NCBI GenBank assembly: GCA_003488105.1
Contig: DNMS01000307.1
Location: 942 to 6,588, forward strand
Direction of reading: 5' to 3'
Source: Rhodospirillaceae bacterium
GTDB taxonomy: Bacteria > Pseudomonadota > Alphaproteobacteria > Rhodospirillales_A > Casp-alpha2
DNA length: 5,647 bases
A program made the position numbers and the translations under genes. Below the pieces are notes generated by a model that worked only from the letters and a program-made list of their open reading frames with translations, searched no databases and was not told the origin of the DNA. Of the stretch, positions 1 to 5,647 are shown piece after piece (the first letter of the stretch is position 1; every line of letters starts with the position of its first letter).

Positions 1-920
1 TCGCGTTCGTGCCACAGCGCCACGTTTTCCAGGGCCGGGACCACGGCCATGCGCACGATACGCGCCAGGCCGGTCAGGTTTTCCGTCAGGATCGGGTTGC
101 GCTTGTGCGGCATGGCGCTGGAACCCTTCTGCCCCGGCGCGAAATATTCCTGGGCCTCGCGCACTTCCGTGCGCTGCATGTGACGGATTTCCGTGGCCAG
201 GTTTTCCATGGATGCGGCGACCACGCCCAACGTCGCGAAGAACATGGCGTGGCGGTCGCGGGGGATCACCTGGGTCGAAATCGGCTCCGGCGACAGGCCC
301 ATCTTTTCGGCCACGTATTCCTCGACGAAGGGATCGATGTTGGCGAAGGTGCCGACGGCGCCGGAAATGGCGCAGGTCGCGATTTCGTCGCGCGCGTTTT
401 CCAGGCGCCAGCGCGCGCGCTGGAATTCCGCGTAGAACCGGGCAAGCTTCAGGCCCACGGTCGTCGGCTCGGCATGAATGCCGTGGCTGCGGCCCATCAC
501 CGGGGTCATCTTGTGTTCAAGGGCGCGGGTCTTCAGCGCCGCCAGAACCTTGTCGATATCGTCAAGCAGGATCGTCGCCGCCTGTTTCAACTGCACGGCC
601 AGGCAGGTGTCCAAAACGTCCGACGACGTCATGCCCTGGTGGACGAAGCGGGCGTCGTCGCCGATATGCTCCGCCAGTTCCGTGGTGAAGGCGATGACGT
701 CGTGCTTGGTCTCGCGCTCGATCTCGTCGATGCGGTCGATGCGCGCGCCGTCATAGGGCTTGTTGCCCTTTTCCCAGACGGTCTGGGCGGCCTCTTCTGG
801 GATCACGCCCAATTTGGCCTGCGCGTCGCAGGCATGGGCCTCGATCTCAAACCAGATGCGGAACTTGTTGGCGGGCTCCCAAATGGCGGCCATCTGGGGG
901 CGGGAATAACGCGGGATCAT
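1..920 (-). CDS. purB: Adenylosuccinate lyase, 5' part (gene runs off the left edge)
   Basis: Cytosolic fumarase/aspartase-superfamily lyase that acts twice in purine synthesis: SAICAR to AICAR plus fumarate, and adenylosuccinate to AMP plus fumarate. The reverse strand gives 306 uninterrupted residues from ATG at 920-918 to the window edge. Short-type bacterial PurB is about 430 residues, so roughly the last 125 are missing. Visible landmarks are KHDV with His73 and GRSHG with His146, matching the two catalytic histidines of the family, TSSD at 98-101, and the signature loop GSSAMPHKRNP at 266-276, which carries the catalytic serine. The start is supported by GGAG five bases upstream of the ATG and by a promoter just beyond it. 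Third positions are strongly G/C (41 of the first 50 codons). It is divergent from the gene at 1057. The open plus-strand frame over the same DNA is a high-GC shadow. Confidence 0.97.
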   Translation of the reverse strand, partial: MIPRYSRPQMAAIWEPANKFRIWFEIEAHACDAQAKLGVIPEEAAQTVWEKGNKPYDGARIDRIDEIERETKHDVIAFTTELAEHIGDDARFVHQGMTSSDVLDTCLAVQLKQAATILLDDIDKVLAALKTRALEHKMTPVMGRSHGIHAEPTTVGLKLARFYAEFQRARWRLENARDEIATCAISGAVGTFANIDPFVEEYVAEKMGLSPEPISTQVIPRDRHAMFFATLGVVAASMENLATEIRHMQRTEVREAQEYFAPGQKGSSAMPHKRNPILTENLTGLARIVRMAVVPALENVALWHER

Positions 921-943
921 GGAAACTCCGTTTCAGGCGGGAA

Positions 944-971
944 ATTATAGTCTGGACGGCGGCGCGGACAA
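944..971 (-). promoter_or_regulatory. Predicted sigma70-type promoter of purB
   Basis: Read on the minus strand, TTGTCC (966-971, 4 of 6 to consensus) is followed after 16 bp by a perfect TATAAT (944-949). Transcription would start near 937, giving a leader of about 17 nt that contains the GGAG ribosome binding site. No PurR-like palindrome was seen. Prediction only. Confidence 0.6.
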
Positions 972-1056
972 GCGGACATGCCAGACTGGGGTGGATTTGA
1001 AAAGACCCGACCGTCGATTTCCCCGAATTTACGGCATTCCAGGATATATTCAGGCC

Positions 1057-2055
1057 ATGGATGACCTCAGCACCCCCGCCGATCTTCCGGTGATCCCCCT
1101 GGTCGATGCCGGGCAAGGCGGCCCGCCCGCCATGGCCGAGGCCGAACGGGCGCGCTTCAACGATCTGTTCCGCGCGGGCCGTGACCATTATGGCCCCCTA
1201 TTCCTGGAACTGGGTGACCGGCTGACCAAACGTTGGCTCGCCGATTGTCCGACGCCCTACCGCGCCGATCTCGACGCCTGTGCGGCCCAATTGGACCACG
1301 CGGGGGTCTACATGCTGAACCTCAGTTATGAATGGTCGTGCACCACGGCCGTGGGCCGTCCGCCGTCGGGCCGCGGCAACCGCATGCTGCGCACCCTCGA
1401 CTGGCCGCTCCACGGCCTGGGCCGCAACGTGGTCGTCGCGCGTCAGTTAGGTGACACGGGGGACTGGCTCAACGTCACCTGGCCAGGGTTCGTGGGCGTG
1501 GCCACGGCCATGGCGCCGGGGCGCTTTACGGCGGCGCTCAACCAACCGCCCATGAAGACATGCACCGCCAGTTGCTGGCTTGACTGGGCGATCGAGCGGA
1601 CCCGGGTGTGGCGGCGGCGCCTGATGCCGCCGACGCATCTGCTGCGCTTGGCCTTCGAAATCTGTCCAACTTACGACGCGGCGAAAACCCTGCTGACCGA
1701 AACCCCGATCGCCGTGCCCGCCTTCTTTTCCCTGTCGGGAACGGAGGCCCATGAGGGCTGTGTCATCGAACGCACGGAAACCGACGCTTTCATCCGTGAC
1801 GGCGGCAGCGCCGCCATCGCCAACCACTGGATCGCGGGGCCCTTCACGGGCCGCTCGCGGGGCGCCGACAGTCTGGGCCGCTTCGCCCGGATGGAGGCCT
1901 GCCGGGACGGGGTCGAAGACGGGTTCGACTGGGTCGTCCCACCGATCCTCAACCCGACCACGCGGCTTGCCGTCACCGCCAACGCGGCCACGGGGGGGCT
2001 GCGGGTGCGTGGATACGAGGCAGCGGGGGCCGCGACCCACGACTTCACCCTGTGA
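1057..2055 (+). CDS. Probable C45 / acid ceramidase-NAAA-like Ntn-hydrolase (linear amide C-N hydrolase)
   Basis: A 332-residue protein that looks like a self-processing N-terminal-nucleophile amidase of the choloylglycine hydrolase / acid ceramidase / C45 group, which cleave linear amide bonds. Cys95 in WSCTTAV would be the nucleophile freed by cleavage after Ser94. Arg112 and Asp115 in LRTLDWP lie 17 and 20 residues after it, close to the Cys-Arg-Asp spacing of acid ceramidase and NAAA. WPGFVGVATAMAPGRF (142-157) followed by ALNQ, then EGCVIERTE (233-241) and ANHW (255-258), also fit the group. No signal peptide or membrane segment is seen, so it is probably cytosolic. The substrate cannot be read from sequence. 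The start at ATG 1057 is chosen because the in-frame ATG at 919 overlaps the purB start and promoter. There is no good ribosome binding site (AGGA at 1041-1044 is 12 nt away), so the start is uncertain. A TATATT at 1045-1050 would put transcription start about on the ATG, so a leaderless mRNA is possible. Confidence 0.72.
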   Translation: MDDLSTPADLPVIPLVDAGQGGPPAMAEAERARFNDLFRAGRDHYGPLFLELGDRLTKRWLADCPTPYRADLDACAAQLDHAGVYMLNLSYEWSCTTAVGRPPSGRGNRMLRTLDWPLHGLGRNVVVARQLGDTGDWLNVTWPGFVGVATAMAPGRFTAALNQPPMKTCTASCWLDWAIERTRVWRRRLMPPTHLLRLAFEICPTYDAAKTLLTETPIAVPAFFSLSGTEAHEGCVIERTETDAFIRDGGSAAIANHWIAGPFTGRSRGADSLGRFARMEACRDGVEDGFDWVVPPILNPTTRLAVTANAATGGLRVRGYEAAGAATHDFTL

Positions 2056-2064
2056 CTTTGATCA

Positions 2065-2092
2065 TTGACGGTCGGGCCCGGTTTACTAGACT
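2065..2092 (+). promoter_or_regulatory. Predicted sigma70-type promoter for the SAF-domain oxidoreductase gene
   Basis: TTGACG (2065-2070, 5 of 6) is followed after 16 bp by TAGACT (2087-2092, 4 of 6), starting 9 nt after the preceding stop codon. The predicted transcription start near 2099 leaves a leader of about 47 nt that includes the GAGGAG ribosome binding site at 2134-2139. It suggests this gene is transcribed independently of the upstream amidase. Confidence 0.45.
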
Positions 2093-2101
2093 GCCGGACC
2101 C
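2074..2101. repeat. Imperfect inverted repeat around the predicted -10
   Basis: GGGCCCGG (2074-2081) and CCGGACCC (2094-2101) pair in 7 of 8 positions across a 12-base loop that contains the TAGACT -10. It could be an operator, or a terminator-like stem of the upstream gene; no T-tract follows. In DNA this GC-rich a chance occurrence is possible. Confidence 0.3.
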
Positions 2102-2145
2102 GGGGGGGCTCCTGGAATTGCGTGTCGCAAGTTGAGGAGACATCC

Positions 2146-3513
2146 ATGAATCTGTTCACCCTGCTGAAGGTCCGTGCGGCCGAAGGTCGGCCGATCCGGG
2201 TCGGCCTGATCGGCGCCGGCAAATTCGGCTCCATGTACCTGGCGCAGGCGCCGAAGACGCCGGGCGTGCATGTCGCGGGCGTGGTCGACCTGAATCCGGC
2301 GAATGCGCGGGCCAACCTTGACCGGGTCGGCTGGTCGGCGGCGCGGACCAACGTGGCCTCGCTCGACGCCGCGGTGGCGTCGGGGCAGACGTTTTTATCC
2401 GACGACTGGCAGGCCCTGATCTCTCATCCCGCGATCGACATCATCGTGGAATGCACGGGCAATCCCGTGGCGGCGGTCGATCATTGCCTGGCCGCCTTCG
2501 CCGCCGGCAAGCATGTCGTCAACGTGACGGTCGAGGCCGATGCCTTCTGCGGCCCCCTGCTGGCGGCCAAGGCCGGGGACGCCGGGGTGATCTATTCCTT
2601 GGCTTACGGCGATCAGCCGGCGCTGGCGTGTGAGCTGGTCGATTGGGCGCGGACGGCGGGCTTTCCCGTGGTCGCCGCCGGGCGCGGCCACAAATGGCTG
2701 CCGCATTTCCGGGAATCGACGCCGGACACGGTGTGGGATCATTGGGGCCTGACCGCCGAACAGGCCAAGGCCGGCGGCCTTAATCCCAAGATGTTCAACG
2801 CCTTCCTCGACGGCTCCAAGCCCGCGATTGAGACTGCCGCCATCGCCAATGCGACGGGGCTGGAAGCCCCCGAAGACGGCCTGGCCTTCCCGCCCGGTTC
2901 CATCGACGACATCCCGACCCTGATGCGCCCCCGCGACGAGGGCGGCGTTCTGGAAAAGAAGGGCCTGGTCGAGGCCGTCGCCTCCCTGCGCCCCGACGGC
3001 ACGCCGATCCCCCATGATATCCGCAAGGGGGTCTGGGTCTGCGTCGAGGCCGACACGGACTACATCCGCCGTTGTTTCGAGGAATATCAGGTCACCACCG
3101 ACCCCTCGGGCCGCTACATGTGCAACTACAAGAAATGGCACATGATCGGCCTGGAACTGGGCCTTTCCGTCGCCTCCATCGGCCTGAGGCGCGAGCCCAC
3201 GGGCGTCGCCACCTGTTTCAACGCCGACGTGGTGGCGACGGCCAAGCGCGCCCTTGCCCCCGGCGACACGCTCGACGGCGAAGGCGGGGCGACCGTGTTC
3301 GGCAAGCTGCAGCCGGCGGCCAAATCCATGGCTGACGGACGTCTGCCGCTGGGCCTCGCCCATCAGTTGAAGGTCATCCGCCCCGTGGCCAAGGACGCCA
3401 TGCTGACCTGGGCCGACGTCGCCGTCGACGAAAGCCTGAGCGCCACCCAAATCCGCCGCGAGATGGAAGCCATGTTCGGCGGCGCGGCGGCGGGAACGCG
3501 CCTGGCGGGCTGA
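2146..3513 (+). CDS. NAD(P)-dependent oxidoreductase with C-terminal SAF domain (COG4091-like, predicted homoserine dehydrogenase)
   Basis: A 455-residue cytosolic enzyme. The N-terminal Rossmann fold starts at residue 18 with VGLIGAGKFGSM (dinucleotide loop GAGKFG 23-28). VVDLN follows, with Asp48 at the end of the second strand, a position that usually favours NAD over NADP. The central part (about 95-345) has IIVECTG, GKHVVNVTVEAD (121-132) and YGDQPAL (154-160), as expected for homoserine-dehydrogenase-like proteins. The C-terminal part (about 353-430) looks like a SAF (antifreeze-like) domain, with ATAKRALAPGDTLDGEGG and LPLGLAHQLKVIRPV. The architecture fits COG4091, whose true substrate is not established; members often sit in sugar-acid or polyol gene clusters, but no such neighbours are visible here. 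The start is ATG 2146, six bases after GAGGAG (2134-2139). An in-frame ATG at 2065 is rejected because it overlaps the promoter. Homoserine dehydrogenase activity itself should not be assumed. Confidence 0.85.
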   Translation: MNLFTLLKVRAAEGRPIRVGLIGAGKFGSMYLAQAPKTPGVHVAGVVDLNPANARANLDRVGWSAARTNVASLDAAVASGQTFLSDDWQALISHPAIDIIVECTGNPVAAVDHCLAAFAAGKHVVNVTVEADAFCGPLLAAKAGDAGVIYSLAYGDQPALACELVDWARTAGFPVVAAGRGHKWLPHFRESTPDTVWDHWGLTAEQAKAGGLNPKMFNAFLDGSKPAIETAAIANATGLEAPEDGLAFPPGSIDDIPTLMRPRDEGGVLEKKGLVEAVASLRPDGTPIPHDIRKGVWVCVEADTDYIRRCFEEYQVTTDPSGRYMCNYKKWHMIGLELGLSVASIGLRREPTGVATCFNADVVATAKRALAPGDTLDGEGGATVFGKLQPAAKSMADGRLPLGLAHQLKVIRPVAKDAMLTWADVAVDESLSATQIRREMEAMFGGAAAGTRLAG

Positions 3514-3583
3514 AAATTCGGCCGAGCCGTCAGGATACGGTCACCCGGCGGGCCTAGAACAGGGGAAGCGAGAAGGGGGACTT

Positions 3584-4078
3584 ATGGAACAACATTTGCC
3601 TGACGACGGGGGAAGCATCCCCAAGACCGTGCGCCGCCTGGTCGAGGAAAAGGGCTCGGCCGTCTCGACCATTTCGCCTGACGATCTAGCGGTCGACGCG
3701 GCCCGCGTGATGGCGGACGAAAAGATCGGCGTGTTGGTCTGCTGCGACGACCCGACGGTCGTCGCGGGCGTGATCTCGGAACGCGACATCGTGCGCGTGT
3801 TCGCCGAACACCCGGAAGGGGCCGGCGCCATGCTGGTCCATGACGTGATGACCAAGGACGTCCGAACCTGCCACATGGATGACGAGATTTCGACGGCCAT
3901 GGCGATCATGCAGCAGGGCGGGTTCCGCCATCTGCCCGTGGTCGACGACGGTCGCCTGCGTGCCCTGATCAGCGCCACCGATATCCTGATGTTCTACATG
4001 AAATACGCCAACCTGAACGATCGCCAGGTTATCCTGGCGATCATTCTGGAGTCAGGTCTGGTCTATCCGGGCGGCTGA
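3584..4078 (+). CDS. Stand-alone tandem CBS-domain protein
   Basis: A 164-residue protein made almost entirely of two CBS domains, about residues 26-78 and 86-138. Each shows the usual ending: GVISERDIVR (62-71) in the first, and GFRHLPVVDDGRL (113-125) followed by ISATDIL in the second. A CBS pair folds as a Bateman module and typically binds adenine nucleotides (AMP, ATP, SAM or similar) to sense energy state. Free-standing CBS pairs are common in alphaproteobacteria, and their partner is usually unknown. No catalytic, DNA-binding or membrane segment is present, so it probably acts in the cytosol by binding another protein. A purine-rich AAGGGGGA (3573-3580) just before ATG 3584 supports the start. 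It lies 70 nt after the oxidoreductase with no clear terminator between, so co-transcription is possible. The last 25 residues (DRQVILAIILESGL region) form a short helical tail. The minus-strand frame over it is a shadow. Confidence 0.9.
   Translation: MEQHLPDDGGSIPKTVRRLVEEKGSAVSTISPDDLAVDAARVMADEKIGVLVCCDDPTVVAGVISERDIVRVFAEHPEGAGAMLVHDVMTKDVRTCHMDDEISTAMAIMQQGGFRHLPVVDDGRLRALISATDILMFYMKYANLNDRQVILAIILESGLVYPGG
4019..4042. repeat. Perfect 10-bp inverted repeat inside the CBS gene's 3' end
   Basis: GATCGCCAGG (4019-4028), a TTAT loop, then CCTGGCGATC (4033-4042) form a perfect 10-bp stem with a 4-nt loop, ending 36 nt before the CBS gene's last base. It lies in codons for NDRQVILAII. No T-tract follows, so it is not a standard terminator; it may stabilise the 3' end of the mRNA or be a chance product of codon choice. 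Confidence 0.75.
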
Positions 4079-4108
4079 GCGGCAGGCCGTTTTCAGGTCT
4101 CATGCGGC

Positions 4109-4134
4109 GATGTTATGCCCCGAAGGGGAACATC
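4109..4134 (+). terminator. Bulged hairpin downstream of the CBS gene, possible 3' end
   Basis: GATGTT (4109-4114) pairs with AACATC (4129-4134), and CCCC (4118-4121) with GGGG (4125-4128), around a GAA loop. This gives ten pairs with a 3-nt bulge (ATG, 4115-4117). It starts 31 nt after the CBS stop codon. The plus-strand tail is TTAAAA, not a T-run, so it may mark or protect a transcript end without being a strong intrinsic terminator. Confidence 0.4.
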
Positions 4135-4157
4135 TTAAAACAGCCGGAAATCAGCCA

Positions 4158-4165
4158 TTTATCGG
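4158..4165. promoter_or_regulatory. Upstream copy of the operator half-site
   Basis: TTTATCGG is identical to the right arm of the palindrome at 4205-4230 and lies 47 bp (centre to centre) upstream of its left arm. A third copy so close to a promoter suggests an auxiliary binding site for the same regulator, perhaps with looping or cooperative binding. An 8-mer alone is weak evidence; the case rests on the set of three. Confidence 0.45.
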
Positions 4166-4195
4166 TTCTGGTGACGTGTGGGACAGGGCCGTAAT

Positions 4196-4223
4196 TTGAC
4201 ATTTCCGATAAAAATAGTATGGT
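4196..4223 (+). promoter_or_regulatory. Predicted sigma70-type promoter of the ectoine leader/small ORF
   Basis: A perfect TTGACA (4196-4201) is followed after 16 bp by TATGGT (4218-4223, 4 of 6). The start of transcription would fall around 4230-4232, on or next to the ATG of the small ORF at 4232. It is the strongest promoter-like sequence upstream of ectA: none of comparable quality was found between 4420 and 4531. It may therefore drive the small ORF and ectAB together. Confidence 0.6.
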
Positions 4224-4230
4224 TTATCGG
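4205..4230. promoter_or_regulatory. Palindromic operator overlapping the -10 box
   Basis: CCGATAAA (4205-4212) and TTTATCGG (4223-4230) are perfect 8-bp inverted arms separated by 10 bp that contain nearly all of the TATGGT -10 (4218-4223). The palindrome fills the space from just after the -35 to the expected transcription start. This is the classic position for a repressor that blocks RNA polymerase. The regulator is not in the window. MarR-type EctR repressors control ectoine genes in some bacteria, but nothing here shows that this is an EctR site. Confidence 0.6.
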
Positions 4231-4231
4231 G

Positions 4232-4420
4232 ATGTTTGATAATGATTTCAGCACCAATGAAGTGATCGTGGGCCTTACTGCCGAAGGTGACGCCAGGACC
4301 CTGCGCAAACAAGCCGCAGAAGTTCCGGAGTGCGTTCGCAGCACCGTTGCCCCAACCTGGGTGTTCATTGGCAAATACGCCATGCCGCACTCTGAACACC
4401 TGATCCCCTTCCAGGACTGA
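4232..4420 (+). CDS. Unrecognised small protein (62 aa), possibly leaderless, ahead of ectA
   Basis: I do not recognise this ORF. It encodes 62 residues starting MFDNDFSTNEVIVGL and ending HSEHLIPFQD, with mixed charged and hydrophobic composition, one Cys (34), one Trp, and no signal peptide, membrane segment or known motif. The ATG at 4232 is preferred over the in-frame ATG at 4178, because the latter lies upstream of the promoter. With transcription predicted to start around 4230-4232 there is no room for a ribosome binding site, so translation would be leaderless. Third positions are G/C in 40 of 62 codons (hand count), between ectA's start and the left-hand genes, and compatible with coding. 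A perfect hairpin begins 12 nt after the stop. It could be a real small protein, a regulatory leader ORF, or the remnant of a longer gene. Longer minus-strand frames over the same DNA are considered less likely. Confidence 0.45.
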   Translation: MFDNDFSTNEVIVGLTAEGDARTLRKQAAEVPECVRSTVAPTWVFIGKYAMPHSEHLIPFQD

Positions 4421-4431
4421 TACCGACACCA

Positions 4432-4450
4432 GTCGGCCCTTTGGGCCGAC
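4432..4450 (+). terminator. Perfect GC hairpin 1 after the small ORF
   Basis: GTCGGCCC (4432-4439), a TTT loop, then GGGCCGAC (4443-4450) give an 8-bp perfect GC-rich stem starting 12 nt after the small ORF's stop. The following bases are AATTGAACC, with no U-tract, so it may be a pause, attenuator or processing stem instead of a complete intrinsic terminator. Confidence 0.5.
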
Positions 4451-4461
4451 AATTGAACCAG

Positions 4462-4483
4462 CGTGCTCGCGGATGCGAGCACG
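4462..4483 (+). terminator. Perfect hairpin 2 in the ectA leader
   Basis: CGTGCTCGC (4462-4470), a GGAT loop, then GCGAGCACG (4475-4483) form a 9-bp perfect stem 11 nt after hairpin 1. It is followed by GCTCTTTCC, a short, imperfect U-rich tail. It may be the terminating stem of the small-ORF transcript or a partial attenuator before ectA, whose ATG is 48 nt downstream. Confidence 0.5.
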
Positions 4484-4519
4484 GCTCTTTCCGTACGTTC
4501 ATATCCCCAGAAAAATATC

Positions 4520-4523
4520 AGGA
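4520..4523 (+). promoter_or_regulatory. Ribosome binding site of ectA
   Basis: AGGA lies seven bases before ATG 4531 in an A/T-rich, probably unstructured stretch. It decides the ectA start: the upstream in-frame ATG at 4441 sits inside hairpin 1 and has no such site. Confidence 0.65.
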
Positions 4524-4530
4524 AAAATTT

Positions 4531-5647
<1,117 letters not shown>

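Larger units (their letters stand above)
4079..4530. other. 452-nt gap between the CBS gene and ectA: regulatory leader region
   Basis: No recognised gene lies here. From left to right it holds a bulged hairpin (4109-4134), three copies of an 8-bp motif (4158-4230), a promoter (4196-4223), an unknown small ORF (4232-4420), two perfect hairpins (4432-4450, 4462-4483) and an AT-richer stretch leading to the ectA ribosome binding site. Base composition is visibly less GC-rich than the DNA to the left. No tRNA, IS end or direct duplication was seen. Confidence 0.7.

Noticed and set aside
9..950. Long plus-strand ORF of 313 codons
   Set aside because: It is the complement of purB; the reverse strand carries the conserved PurB signature, while this frame is repetitive in Arg/His/Gly as expected of a high-GC shadow.
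919..1056. 46-codon N-terminal extension of the amidase from ATG 919
   Set aside because: It would overlap the purB start codon and promoter, has no ribosome binding site, and the extra residues resemble nothing in the family.
2065..2145. 27-codon N-terminal extension of the oxidoreductase from ATG 2065
   Set aside because: It overlaps the predicted promoter, while ATG 2146 has an excellent GAGGAG at the right distance and is followed directly by the Rossmann fold.
2395..3450. 351-codon minus-strand ORF opposite the oxidoreductase
   Set aside because: Shadow of a strongly GC3-biased gene: no recognisable domain, and the plus strand encodes a clear Rossmann plus SAF protein.
3514..3583. Possible terminator or promoter between the oxidoreductase and CBS genes
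   Set aside because: Only a 4-bp stem and a poor TAGAAC without a -35 could be found; not enough to annotate.
4441..4530. 30-codon N-terminal extension of EctA from ATG 4441
   Set aside because: That ATG is within hairpin 1, lacks a ribosome binding site, and the product would be longer than typical EctA; ATG 4531 has AGGA at the proper spacing.
4079..4530. Riboswitch, tRNA, IS remnant or attachment site in the long gap
   Set aside because: No tRNA cloverleaf, no transposase motif, no terminal inverted repeats with target duplication and no known riboswitch core were recognised by eye.

Overview
The window is 5.6 kb of bacterial chromosome. It is GC-rich, with mostly G/C-ending codons, and most likely comes from an alphaproteobacterium, possibly a marine or salt-exposed Rhodospirillales-type organism. 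That assignment rests on composition, protein style and the ectoine genes, and is an inference. No RNA gene, insertion sequence, CRISPR array or origin is visible.

Layout. On the minus strand, 1-920 is the 5' part of purB (adenylosuccinate lyase, purine synthesis), with a good sigma70-type promoter at 944-971. Everything else reads on the plus strand. At 1057-2055 lies a probable Ntn-hydrolase of the C45 / acid ceramidase-NAAA-like type, divergent from purB. At 2146-3513, behind its own predicted promoter, is a Rossmann-fold oxidoreductase with a C-terminal SAF domain (COG4091-like, 'predicted homoserine dehydrogenase'). At 3584-4078 is a stand-alone two-CBS-domain protein whose 3' end contains a perfect 10-bp inverted repeat.

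A 452-nt gap in named genes (4079-4530) follows. It holds a hairpin downstream of the CBS gene, a TTGACA-N16-TATGGT promoter whose -10 sits inside an 8-bp-arm palindrome (a likely repressor operator) with a third copy of the arm upstream, an unrecognised 62-codon ORF (4232-4420) starting almost at the predicted transcription start, and two perfect tandem hairpins. Then come ectA (4531-5139) and the 5' part of ectB (5153 to the window edge). These are the first two committed steps of synthesis of the compatible solute ectoine; ectC is expected just outside.

The genes up to 4078 look like ordinary housekeeping or metabolic chromosome. Codon use changes at the ectoine block: G/C at third positions in the first 50 codons is about 82% in purB, 86% in the oxidoreductase and 46% in ectA (hand counts). 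This suggests that the ectoine cluster and its regulatory leader were acquired separately. The most interesting part is the leader at 4158-4483: palindromic operator, leaderless-looking small ORF and double hairpin, all ahead of ectA.
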